A stretch of DNA of 64,000 nt from Flavobacterium oncorhynchi (GTDB taxonomy: Bacteria > Bacteroidota > Bacteroidia > Flavobacteriales > Flavobacteriaceae). Each line of letters begins with the position of its first letter. Positions within the stretch are counted from its first letter, which is position 1. Position numbers and translations under genes: made by a program. The notes beneath the pieces were generated by a model, which saw nothing but the letters and a program-made list of their open reading frames with translations, ran no database searches and was not told the DNA's origin. The stretch covers positions 369,519 to 433,518 of the forward strand of contig NZ_MUHA01000007.1 in the NCBI RefSeq assembly GCF_002217355.1, in the 5' to 3' direction. This document shows positions 9,106-17,174 of this stretch, piece by piece.

Positions 9106-10161
9106 TTAGTTTAAAATTTCAAATTTATAAACGGTTTCTTGATTATATGTTTCACCTTTTCTTAAAACTGAATTAGGAAAATGCGCTTGGTTGGGAGCAT
9201 CTGGAAAGTTTTGAGTTTCAAAGCAAATCCCGCTCGTTTTATGGTAAACAGTTTTGTTTTTTCCTTTTAAAATGTCAAAACAATTACCGCCTACATATAT
9301 ATGTACACTTGGCTGATCCGTATAAATGTTCATTTTTAAATTGTTTTTTGAACTAAATAAAGATGCTGAAGGATTATTGGTTTTATTGATAACAAAAGAG
9401 TTGTCGATTGAAGCCGGACAATTTTTTTCAGTTCTAAAATCAAATTTATGATTGCTGAGATCAATAAATTTTCCAGTTGGGATATTCTCTTGATTAGTTT
9501 CCAGCATTTTTTCGGCATCAATAAAAACTTTTTGATCCAGAACACTGCCATCGTGACCATCAAGATTAAAATAACTATGATGCGTTAAATTTATAATGGT
9601 ATCTTCTGTCGAAATTGCTTTATAATTTAATTTCAGCTCATTATCTTCTGTCAGCATGTAAGTTAAGTCAACTTGTAATTCTCCAGGATAATTTTCATCA
9701 AGATCTTCACTTAAAAGACTAAATGTTATCGACGGATTTTCATTAGAAGTTTGATTGGTAACAGTCCATATTTTTTTGCCAAAACCAATATTTCCGCCAT
9801 GTAAAGAGTTTCCGTTATTGTTTTTTGTTAATTGGTATGTTTTTCCATTTAAAGAAAAAAGTCCTTTATGAATTCGCCCCGCATAACGCCCAACCGTTGT
9901 TCCAAAATAAGGAGCGCTTGGTAAATTATAAGATTCTAAATAAGACTTCGGAGAGTCAAATCCCAAAACAACATCAACAATTTTACCTTCAGAAATTGGA
10001 ATCTGAATAGAACTAATAGTTGCACCGTAATTTAAAATCTGAACCTTCATTCCGTTTTTATTCGATAATTCGAAAGAACGAATTTTTTCGATCTCTGGTT
10101 CAAAATCAGAAAAATCGGCATTAGAAGTTTCGTTACTGTGTGATTTGTTTATTGTTTTCAT
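9106..10161 (-). CDS. galM: Aldose 1-epimerase (mutarotase), cytoplasmic
   Basis: Mutarotase of 351 aa interconverting alpha- and beta-galactose before GalK. Characteristic motifs are FGTTVGRYAGRI near residue 85, NSLHGG near 117, the catalytic region LTHHSYFNLDGH near 191, and the C-terminal ICFETQNFPDAPN carrying the catalytic glutamate near 316. No signal peptide is seen, unlike the second mutarotase in this window (17175-18353), which is a probable lipoprotein. It is the first gene of the gal operon and starts about 20 bases after a predicted -7 box. Confidence 0.94.
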   Translation of the reverse strand: MKTINKSHSNETSNADFSDFEPEIEKIRSFELSNKNGMKVQILNYGATISSIQIPISEGKIVDVVLGFDSPKSYLESYNLPSAPYFGTTVGRYAGRIHKGLFSLNGKTYQLTKNNNGNSLHGGNIGFGKKIWTVTNQTSNENPSITFSLLSEDLDENYPGELQVDLTYMLTEDNELKLNYKAISTEDTIINLTHHSYFNLDGHDGSVLDQKVFIDAEKMLETNQENIPTGKFIDLSNHKFDFRTEKNCPASIDNSFVINKTNNPSASLFSSKNNLKMNIYTDQPSVHIYVGGNCFDILKGKNKTVYHKTSGICFETQNFPDAPNQAHFPNSVLRKGETYNQETVYKFEILN

Positions 10162-10184
10162 TAAAATTTTAGAAAAATGAAAGT

Positions 10185-10230
10185 CAAAAATAAAAACATT
10201 CTTTATTTTTGCATACCGGTACCTACCAGT
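10185..10230. promoter_or_regulatory. Divergent gal/GntR promoters with palindromic operator
   Basis: Two exact TAnnTTTG -7 boxes (TATTTTTG) face apart: 10185-10192 on the minus strand for galM and 10204-10211 on the plus strand for the GntR gene. An imperfect palindrome, ACCGGTA-CC-TACCAGT at 10215-10230 with one mismatched pair between the half-sites, begins 4 bases after the plus-strand box and overlaps the expected -33 zone of the gal promoter. One bound regulator could therefore block both promoters. The GC-rich operator stands out in an AT-rich gap. The binding protein is inferred to be the adjacent GntR regulator. Confidence 0.68.
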
Positions 10231-10263
10231 TTTTGTGTAAATTTTAAAAGACCTTTATTTTAT

Positions 10264-11262
10264 ATGAACATAATTTCGATTCAAAACAACATTGGTCTGC
10301 CAAAATATAAGCAGATTATTCTTTCAATTGAAAAAGCAATTGAAGACGAAAAACTGGTTAAAGGAGACAGATTGCCCTCTGTAAATAAAGTTTGTCTAGC
10401 ATTTTCATTATCCCGAGATACCGTTTTGTTAGGATACGAAGAGCTCAAAAAAAGAGGTATTATTTATGCTATTCCCGGAAAAGGATACTACGTTAAGAGT
10501 GTAGAAATCACGATTAAGCAGAAGATTTTTTTGTTGTTTGATGAATTGAATATTTTCAAAGAAGATATTTATAACTCCTTTTTAAACAATATTGGGAAAA
10601 ATGTTCAGGTCGATATTTACTTTCATCATTTTAATAATGTTGTTTTTCAGAAACTGATTAATGACAGTATTGGGAATTATACGAAATACATTTTAATGCC
10701 AACAAATTTAAAAGATATAGTTGGCTCTATAAAAACCCTACCAGTGGGTGATGTTATTATACTGGATCAGACAAACGCTGACTTAAAATCGTATCCTGCA
10801 ATTTATCAGAATCATCAAAAGGATATTTTTGAAGGATTAGAGAGGGGAAAAGAACGGTTGAGTAAATATCAGAAATTGATTTTGATTTTTCCAGGTTTCC
10901 GAGAGCCAATAGGAATGAAAATGGGTTTTGAAGATTTTTGTACAGCACATAATTTTGAATCTGAAATTATTGCCGAATTTACAAATAGAAAGATAAACAC
11001 AGGAGATTTGTACATTATACCAAATGATCGTGATTTGGTTCGGGTAATAGAAAGCGCGAGAGATCAAAATTTAAAACTGGGAACAGATTTTGGAATCATT
11101 TCTTATAATGAAACACCTTTGAAAAAAGTGGTAGCCAACGGAATTACTACAATTTCTACTCATTTTGAAGCGATGGGAAAAATTTTGGCAGAAATGGTTT
11201 TAAAGGGAAAAAAGGAACAAATCGAGAACAAGTCCTCGTTAATAATGCGAAATTCTTTGTAG
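10264..11262 (+). CDS. GntR-family transcriptional regulator with LacI-type sugar-binding domain
   Basis: DNA-binding regulator of 332 aa. Residues about 10-75 form a GntR winged helix (KGDRLPSVNKVCLAFSLSRD followed by PGKGYYV). The remainder resembles the periplasmic-binding-protein-like effector domain of LacI/GalR proteins, with phrases such as YIIPNDRDLVRVIESARDQ. The open frame extends 29 codons further upstream, but that extension overlaps the predicted -7 box and the operator, so the ATG at 10264 is the likely start. Divergent from galMKT and the symporter, it probably represses that operon and itself in response to a galactose-related sugar (inference). Confidence 0.85.
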   Translation: MNIISIQNNIGLPKYKQIILSIEKAIEDEKLVKGDRLPSVNKVCLAFSLSRDTVLLGYEELKKRGIIYAIPGKGYYVKSVEITIKQKIFLLFDELNIFKEDIYNSFLNNIGKNVQVDIYFHHFNNVVFQKLINDSIGNYTKYILMPTNLKDIVGSIKTLPVGDVIILDQTNADLKSYPAIYQNHQKDIFEGLERGKERLSKYQKLILIFPGFREPIGMKMGFEDFCTAHNFESEIIAEFTNRKINTGDLYIIPNDRDLVRVIESARDQNLKLGTDFGIISYNETPLKKVVANGITTISTHFEAMGKILAEMVLKGKKEQIENKSSLIMRNSL

Positions 11263-11390
11263 TAATTTAATAAAGAATTTAACATGCAGTTATTCATACT
11301 ATGGTTAAATCCTTATTTGATTAAAAACTCTCTTATTTATTAATAAAAAAAATAAAGATGATATTTTTTGTTTTTGAAGAATTATTTTGC

Positions 11391-11408
11391 TTACATTTGC
11401 AAATGTAA
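11391..11408 (+). promoter_or_regulatory. Perfect 18-bp palindrome containing a -7 box, of unknown output
   Basis: TTACATTTGCAAATGTAA is an exact palindrome in the 297-bp gap between the GntR gene and araR. It contains TACATTTG at 11392-11399, an exact TAnnTTTG box, with a TTTTTTG 21 bases upstream on the plus strand. An ACACTTAT motif follows at 11414-11421. No gene follows on the plus strand before the terminator at 11518, so the promoter would drive only a short non-coding transcript of about 150 nt. Being symmetric, the box also exists on the minus strand. Confidence 0.4.
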
Positions 11409-11517
11409 ATTTTACACTTATTAATGTTTTAGCAGTTAGTGTTCATAATAACAGCTAAATACATAGGTTAAAAGATAATAATTTTGTTTATTTTTTTTAA
11501 TAGTAGTTTTATTGAAG

Positions 11518-11559
11518 AAAAAACCCTGAAAATTGTGGAATTTCAGGGTTTTGTTTTTT
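11518..11559. terminator. Bidirectional terminator after araR
   Basis: Hairpin ACCCTGAAA/TTTCAGGGT flanked by A-rich and T-rich runs directly after the araR stop codon at 11560. It can terminate araR on the minus strand and any short plus-strand transcript coming from 11400. Confidence 0.85.
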
Positions 11560-12249
11560 TTATAAATTCAGTACGAAATCATTTAGTAATTTCTCTTCGT
11601 ATTTTTCTTTATTAAAAGTGTACAAATACGATCCTTTTCTGGACGACTGCATGTCTTTTTCTTCAAGTTTATTTAAAATCTCAAGAGAGTTTATTTTACT
11701 AATGAAGTTTCTTTTGTCTAATTCCTTACTTAAAATAGCTTCATATAATTCTAAAAGCTGACGCATGGTGAATTTTTCCGGCAGTAATTCAAATCCAATT
11801 GGTTTTATAGAAGTTTTATATCGCAGTCTTTTTATTGCATTTTGAACCATTTCGTTATGGTCAAAAATTAAATTTGGCGCATCATTTATAGGGAACCATT
11901 CAGCATGATAATTTTTAATAAGTTCAGCATTGTGGTTTTCGATATTAATCAAGGCAAAATAAGAAACAGAAATGGTTCTTTCGACAGGATCACGATCAAT
12001 TTCGCTGTAAGCATACAGCTGCTCCATATAAATATCGTTTAAACCAGTATACGTATTTAATATTCTAATAGCTGCATTATCTAAAACTTCATCACGCTTT
12101 AAAAATCCTCCAATCAAGGACCATTTTCCTTTTTCAGGTTCAAAATCTCTTTTGATTAAAAGTATTTTTAGACCTTCACTGTCGAATCCAAAAATAATAC
12201 AATCTACCGCTAGTAAAACCTTATCGGCAGAGCTATAACTGTTTAGCAT
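11560..12249 (-). CDS. araR: Nudix-related transcriptional regulator of arabinose use (AraR/NrtR type)
   Basis: Regulator of 229 aa with an N-terminal Nudix fold (about residues 10-140) and a C-terminal winged-helix region (about 150-229, FELLPEKFTMRQLLELYEAI). The Nudix box is degraded: GGFLKRDEVLDNAAIRILNTY keeps the first glycine, glutamate and arginine but has lost the metal-binding glutamates of REUxEE. That is the pattern of Nudix proteins turned into sugar-sensing repressors. A Nudix-related AraR that responds to L-arabinose is known from Bacteroides thetaiotaomicron. Here the gene is divergent from araBDA across an 833-bp gap with a perfect palindrome at the araB promoter, supporting the same role. 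Confidence 0.87.
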   Translation of the reverse strand: MLNSYSSADKVLLAVDCIIFGFDSEGLKILLIKRDFEPEKGKWSLIGGFLKRDEVLDNAAIRILNTYTGLNDIYMEQLYAYSEIDRDPVERTISVSYFALINIENHNAELIKNYHAEWFPINDAPNLIFDHNEMVQNAIKRLRYKTSIKPIGFELLPEKFTMRQLLELYEAILSKELDKRNFISKINSLEILNKLEEKDMQSSRKGSYLYTFNKEKYEEKLLNDFVLNL

Positions 12250-13024
12250 ATATAATAATTTATTGGTAAAGATATAAACTTCCTAAATTGTTTCATAACT
12301 TATTAATGTAACATTTACACTTATGTGAAAATAGCAATAAAAATATGAATCGGCAATAATATATTTCGGCATCTATAAATAGAATATAATTTCTCTATTT
12401 ATTATTCTTTTTATTACCAAAATCAGGATCAAAGGTAAAAACATTTTTAAAAAGAGAATTCGTATAAAGCTGGATATTTTATTTTTAAAAAATCAAACTG
12501 TCAAAAAAAGCTGCAAACTCCCAGTATTTATTAGTTTTTTGTAGAATTTATAATTTTTAAACTTTTTACGAAAGCTGAATTAAAGTTAAAAAGCAGTTTG
12601 TATAAGATAGTTTTCAAAATCATAATTATGAAATCTATTTTTTGCAACCAGTTGTTTTAGAATTTTAATTTGTTTTTAAGACATTTTTTTATTTAAATTT
12701 ACAAATGTTAAAGAGACACTTATTTAAGGTTTGAAGTGGAAAAAATTAAAACTACAATGATTTCGATTGTAAACGAAGAAGAAATAGAAATCAGTTTTTA
12801 TGTCTTTTTAGGTTTTGGTTTTAGAATAAAAGTAAGTTAAAAAAGAAAAAAATCAGATAAAATAGAGTTAGAAAAGCAGGTTGTGCTGTGCAGTTTTAGA
12901 TTGTAAGATGAGATAATCGCAATATAATAAATGTTATTTAAACATTTATTTTGTCTTTTTCTTCCAAAGAACTGTTTTAGTGTAATATCTGTAAAAAAAG
13001 ACTGCATCTTTTTTATTAAGTGTT
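12250..13024. other. Long AT-rich gap between araR and araB with recurring ACACTTAT motifs
   Basis: No convincing long gene is present in this stretch. The motif ACACTTAT occurs on the plus strand at 12317-12324 (inside TTTACACTTATGTGAAA) and 12716-12723, as well as at 11414 and 13031 outside the stretch. A near-inverted copy, TTAAGTGT, lies just before the araB promoter near 13017. A weak minus-strand -7-like box TATCTTTA at 12267-12274 could start araR. These are candidate AraR sites. A tiny frame at 12736-12840 is treated separately. Confidence 0.4.
12736..12840 (+). CDS. Possible 34-aa peptide in the araR-araB gap
   Basis: A short frame from GTG at 12736 (or 27 aa from ATG at 12757) to TAA at 12840. 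It contains an acidic stretch (VNEEEIEIS) and then a hydrophobic and basic end (FYVFLGFGFRIKVS). It begins 12 bases after an ACACTTAT motif. It could be a small peptide, a gene remnant or chance; I recognise no family. Confidence 0.2.
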   Translation: MEKIKTTMISIVNEEEIEISFYVFLGFGFRIKVS

Positions 13025-13059
13025 TTTTGTACACTTATAAATATTTATAAGTATATTTG
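13025..13059 (+). promoter_or_regulatory. araB promoter with perfect 20-bp palindromic operator
   Basis: TTTTG at 13025-13029 serves as -33 and TATATTTG at 13052-13059 is an exact -7 box, 22 bases apart. The spacer holds ACTTATAAATATTTATAAGT (13033-13052), a perfect 20-bp palindrome whose last base is the first base of the -7 box. Repression by steric block is therefore expected. The adjacent Nudix-type AraR is the obvious candidate binder. Transcription would begin about 18 bases before the araB ATG. Confidence 0.72.
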
Positions 13060-13082
13060 TCACCATTAAAAATAAATTTCGA

Positions 13083-14774
13083 ATGAAAAATTACGTAATA
13101 GGATTAGACTATGGAACAGATTCTGTTCGAGCGGTGCTTATAGATGCTGAAAATGGGCAGGAATTAGCATCGAATGTTTCTCATTACAAAAGATGGAAGA
13201 ATAAGCAATATTGCGACGCTGCTATAAATCAATTTCGTCAGCATCCTTTAGATCATATTGAAGGATTGGAAATCACGATTCAAACGGTTATAAAAGAAAG
13301 TAAAGTTGATCCTTCATTAGTAAAAGGAATTTGTATAGATACGACTGGATCGTCTCCAGTTCCTGTAACAAAAGATGGAATTCCGTTAGCATTGACAAAA
13401 GGTTTTGAAGAAAACCCAAATGCAATGATGGTTTTATGGAAAGATCATACTTCAATAAATGAAGCAAACGAAATTAACGAACTGGCAGTAAACTGGGGCG
13501 GAGAAGACGTTACAAAATATGTGGGCGGAATTTATTCATCAGAATGGTTTTGGGCAAAAATTCTTCATATAGCAAGACAAGATGAGGCTGTTAGAAATGC
13601 AGCACACACTTGGATGGAACACTGCGATTTAATGACCTATTTGTTAATAGAAGACAAAGATTTAAAAACCTTTAAAAGAAGCCGTTGCGCAGCAGGACAC
13701 AAAGCAATGTGGCACACAGACTGGAACGGATTGCCGCCAGTTGAATTTTTAGAAAAATTACATCCTTATTTAGCGCAGCTTCGCGGTAATTTATATGATG
13801 AAAGCTATACATCTGATTTAGCAGCAGGAAATTTGAGCAAAGAATGGGCAGACCGTTTAGGACTTTCGACAGAAACAGTTGTAGCAGTTGGAACTTTTGA
13901 TGCACATTCTGGAGCAGTTGGAGCAAAAATTGGAGAAAACACTTTAGTTCGAGTTATGGGAACTTCAACTTGTGATATTCTAGTTGGTTCTTATGATGAA
14001 GTAGGAACAAAAACCGTTCGTGGAATCTGCGGACAGGTTGACGGATCGGTAATTCCGGGATTTATTGGTCTTGAAGCTGGACAATCTGCTTTTGGAGATT
14101 TATTGGCTTGGTACAAAGAATTATTGCTTTGGCCTACAGATCATTTATTAGGTTCTTCATCTGTTTTAAACGATGCTCAAAAAGAACAATTAAGAGAAGA
14201 ATTCAGCGATAAATTAATTGTTGAATTAACGAAAGAAGCGGAGAAAATTCCAGTTTCAGAAAGTCTTCCAATTGCTTTAGACTGGATCAACGGTAGGAGA
14301 ACTCCAGATGCCAATCAGGAATTAAAAAGCGCTATTTCGAATCTTTCTTTAGGAACAAAAGCACCTCATATTTTCAAAGCTTTAGTAAACGCAATTTGTT
14401 TTGGAGCTAAGAAAATCGTAGATCGTTTTGAAGAAGAAGGTGTGAAAATTGACAGCGTTATCGGAATTGGCGGCGTTGCTCGTAAATCTCCTTTTATTAT
14501 GCAGACTTTGGCAAACGTTTTAAACAAGCCAATTAAAATCGCAGCTTCAGATCAGACTCCGGCTTTGGGTGCGGCGATTTATGCAGCTGTTGCAGCTGGA
14601 ATTTATCCAAATGTAATCGAAGCAAGCCAAAAAATAGGAAGTGATTTTGACGGAGAATATTTCCCTCAATTAGATAAAGTGGCAGCGTATAACAAACTGC
14701 TTATTGCTTACGATCAATTAAGCGCTTTCGAAGATCCAACTATTAAAATTAAAGAAAATGAGTTCTCAATATAA
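13083..14774 (+). CDS. araB: Ribulokinase (FGGY kinase)
   Basis: Carbohydrate kinase of 563 aa expected to phosphorylate L-ribulose to L-ribulose-5-phosphate in the cytoplasm. The FGGY N-terminal phosphate-binding motif is GLDYGTDSVRAVLID at residues 7-21. GTFDAHSGAVGAKIG near residue 270 and VIGIGGVARKSPF near 460 mark the second ATPase domain. The length fits ribulokinases, which are longer than most FGGY kinases. It is the first gene of araBDA, directly behind the palindromic promoter, and overlaps araD by 17 bases, implying coupled translation. Confidence 0.93.
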   Translation: MKNYVIGLDYGTDSVRAVLIDAENGQELASNVSHYKRWKNKQYCDAAINQFRQHPLDHIEGLEITIQTVIKESKVDPSLVKGICIDTTGSSPVPVTKDGIPLALTKGFEENPNAMMVLWKDHTSINEANEINELAVNWGGEDVTKYVGGIYSSEWFWAKILHIARQDEAVRNAAHTWMEHCDLMTYLLIEDKDLKTFKRSRCAAGHKAMWHTDWNGLPPVEFLEKLHPYLAQLRGNLYDESYTSDLAAGNLSKEWADRLGLSTETVVAVGTFDAHSGAVGAKIGENTLVRVMGTSTCDILVGSYDEVGTKTVRGICGQVDGSVIPGFIGLEAGQSAFGDLLAWYKELLLWPTDHLLGSSSVLNDAQKEQLREEFSDKLIVELTKEAEKIPVSESLPIALDWINGRRTPDANQELKSAISNLSLGTKAPHIFKALVNAICFGAKKIVDRFEEEGVKIDSVIGIGGVARKSPFIMQTLANVLNKPIKIAASDQTPALGAAIYAAVAAGIYPNVIEASQKIGSDFDGEYFPQLDKVAAYNKLLIAYDQLSAFEDPTIKIKENEFSI

Positions 14775-15459
14775 AGATTTAAAACAAGAATGTTACGAAG
14801 CCAATATGCAGTTAAATGCATTGAATTTGGTGGTGTACACTTTTGGAAATGTAAGTGCCGTTGATAGAGAAAATGGTGTTTTTGCTATTAAACCAAGCGG
14901 TGTTCCTTACGAAGATTTAAAACCGGAAGATATCGTAATTGTCGATTTTGATAATAATGTTATCGAAGGAACCATGCGTCCGTCATCTGATACCAAAACA
15001 CATGCTTATTTATACAAAAACTGGCCAAATATTGGAGGCGTGGCGCATACACATGCAACCTATTCTGTGGCTTGGGCGCAATCGCAACAAGATATTCCAA
15101 TTTTCGGAACAACTCATGCGGATCATTTAACAGCTGATATTCCGTGTGCTCCTCCAATGGCAGATTCTTTAATTGAAGGAAACTACGAACACAATACTGG
15201 AATTCAGATTTTGGATTGTTTCAAAGAAAAAAACCTTTCGTACGAAGAAGTCGAAATGATTTTGATAGGAAATCACGGTCCGTTTGCCTGGGGAAAAAAC
15301 GCGGCAAAAGCGGTTTACAACAGTAAAGTTTTAGAAGTTGTTGCCGAAATGGCCTACTTGACTTTGCAAATAAATCCAAACGCACCAAGATTAAAAGATT
15401 CATTAATAAAGAAACATTACAATCGTAAACACGGAAAAGATTCGTATTACGGACAATAA
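14758..15459 (+). CDS. araD: L-ribulose-5-phosphate 4-epimerase
   Basis: Class II aldolase-fold enzyme of 233 aa converting L-ribulose-5-phosphate to D-xylulose-5-phosphate. The metal-binding histidines lie in AHTHATYSVAWAQ near residue 96, with another in GNHGPFAWGKNA near 170. GNVSAVDRENG near residue 30 binds the phosphate. Length and motifs match AraD of other bacteria. Its ATG lies inside the end of araB (17-base overlap). A repetitive 100-bp gap separates it from araA. Confidence 0.94.
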   Translation: MSSQYKDLKQECYEANMQLNALNLVVYTFGNVSAVDRENGVFAIKPSGVPYEDLKPEDIVIVDFDNNVIEGTMRPSSDTKTHAYLYKNWPNIGGVAHTHATYSVAWAQSQQDIPIFGTTHADHLTADIPCAPPMADSLIEGNYEHNTGIQILDCFKEKNLSYEEVEMILIGNHGPFAWGKNAAKAVYNSKVLEVVAEMAYLTLQINPNAPRLKDSLIKKHYNRKHGKDSYYGQ

Positions 15460-15559
15460 TTGTTTAATCGGTGAATCGGTAAATCGTTTAATCGGTTCCG
15501 TTTTTCACGATTAAGCGATTCAACAAATAAACAGTTCAACAAATAAACGATTCAACAAA
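15460..15559. repeat. Repetitive araD-araA spacer
   Basis: The gap consists of near-repeats of GAATCGGTAAATCG and AATCGGTT followed by two TTCAACAAATAAAC units. AATCG segments on one side are complementary to CGATT segments on the other, so the transcript could fold. It looks like an expanded simple repeat inside an operon; no gene is visible. Confidence 0.5.
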
Positions 15560-17068
15560 ATGATAGATATATCTCAAAAAGAAGTATGGTTTGTAGTAGG
15601 AAGCCAAGAATTATACGGTGAAGAAACACTTAGAAAAGTAGCAGAACATTCTCAGATAATTGCAAAAGGATTAGATGCTTCATCTTCAATTCCGGTAAAA
15701 GTGGTTTACAAAGATGTGGTGAAATCGCCTTCGCAGATTTTAGATGTTTGTTTGGCTGCGAATTCAGAAAAAAACTGTATCGGAATTATAGCTTGGATGC
15801 ATACTTTTTCGCCTGCAAAAATGTGGATTGGCGGTTTGAGTATTTTGAAAAAACCATTATGTCATTTACATACACAATACAATGCTGAAATTCCATGGGG
15901 ATCTATCGATATGGATTTTATGAACCTGAATCAATCGGCTCACGGAGATCGTGAATTCGGTTTCATCATGTCTAGATTGCGTAAAAAGCGTAAAGTTGTA
16001 GTTGGGCATTGGGAAGATGAAAGAGTTCATAAAAAAATAGGAATTTGGTCAAGAGTAGTTCTTGGATGGGACGAACTTCAGAACCTAAAAGTAGCTCGTA
16101 TTGGAGACAATATGCGTGAAGTTGCCGTTACAGATGGTGATAAAGTAGAAGCTCAGATTCGTTTCGGAATGTCGGTAAACGGATACGATTCTTCAGATGT
16201 GACAAAACATATCGAAAAAATAACAGAGAAAGAATTAGCTGATTTATTAGCGGTTTACGAACAATCATATACTTTGACTGATTCTTTAAAAGAGGGCGGA
16301 GCACAAAGAAGTTCTTTGGTTGAAGCAGCAAAAATCGAATTAGGTTTAAGAGCTTTCCTTGAAGAAGGAGGTTTCGGTGCTTTTACGGATACGTTTGAAA
16401 ATCTTGGAGCTTGGAAACAACTACCAGGAATTGCAACACAAAGATTAATGGCCGACGGTTATGGTTTTGGCGGTGAAGGAGACTGGAAAACGGCTGCAAT
16501 GGTTAGAGCTTTAAAAGTAATGAATATTGGTCTTGAAGGCGGAACTTCTTTCATGGAAGATTACACATACCATTTCACGCCGCAAAAATCATATGTTTTA
16601 GGGTCGCATATGTTGGAAATTTGTCCATCTATCGCTGATGGAAAACCTTCTTGCGAAGTGCATCCTTTAGGAATTGGCGGAAAAGAAGACCCAGCTCGTT
16701 TGGTATTTAATTCGCCTGCTGGAGATGCAATCAATGTTTCTTTGGTAGATATGGGAACTCGTTTCCGTTTAATTGTAAACGAAGTTGAAGCGGTTAAACC
16801 ATTGGCTGAATTACCAAAATTACCAGTTGCCAGAGTTTTATGGGATTGTAAACCAAATCTTGATATTGCAGCAACAGCATGGATTTTAGCAGGTGGAGCT
16901 CATCACACCGTTTACAGCCAATCGATAACAACTGAATATATGGAAGATTTTGCAGATATTGCTGGAATCGAATTATTGGTTATTGATGAAAAAACAACTG
17001 TTAGAGAGTTTAAAGATAAGATTAATGCGAATGAAGCTTATTTTCATTCGTTTCAGCATGGACTTTAA
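15560..17068 (+). CDS. araA: L-arabinose isomerase
   Basis: Manganese-dependent isomerase of 502 aa converting L-arabinose to L-ribulose, the first step of the pathway encoded here. The N-terminus [15 protein letters not shown] is diagnostic. The metal and catalytic regions are seen in [13 protein letters not shown] near residue 325 and [10 protein letters not shown] near 346, and a C-terminal histidine in GGAHHTVYS near 448. Length is standard. It follows araB and araD in the same orientation, and a lipoprotein mutarotase follows it. Confidence 0.96.
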   Translation: MIDISQKEVWFVVGSQELYGEETLRKVAEHSQIIAKGLDASSSIPVKVVYKDVVKSPSQILDVCLAANSEKNCIGIIAWMHTFSPAKMWIGGLSILKKPLCHLHTQYNAEIPWGSIDMDFMNLNQSAHGDREFGFIMSRLRKKRKVVVGHWEDERVHKKIGIWSRVVLGWDELQNLKVARIGDNMREVAVTDGDKVEAQIRFGMSVNGYDSSDVTKHIEKITEKELADLLAVYEQSYTLTDSLKEGGAQRSSLVEAAKIELGLRAFLEEGGFGAFTDTFENLGAWKQLPGIATQRLMADGYGFGGEGDWKTAAMVRALKVMNIGLEGGTSFMEDYTYHFTPQKSYVLGSHMLEICPSIADGKPSCEVHPLGIGGKEDPARLVFNSPAGDAINVSLVDMGTRFRLIVNEVEAVKPLAELPKLPVARVLWDCKPNLDIAATAWILAGGAHHTVYSQSITTEYMEDFADIAGIELLVIDEKTTVREFKDKINANEAYFHSFQHGL

Positions 17069-17174
17069 TTAAAGGTACAAGGTTCAAAGAGGCAAAGGTT
17101 CATAGGTTTTAATTTTGTCGCTTTTGATTTTTTCATATCTTACATTTCACTTTTTACAATTAAAAATATTATTT

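Noticed and set aside
10177..10263. N-terminal extension of the GntR regulator
   Set aside because: It covers the predicted -7 box and operator, so it cannot be translated from that promoter.
12837..13034. 65-codon minus-strand frame
   Set aside because: Runs through the ara operator and -33 region; product is low-quality and has no recognisable family.
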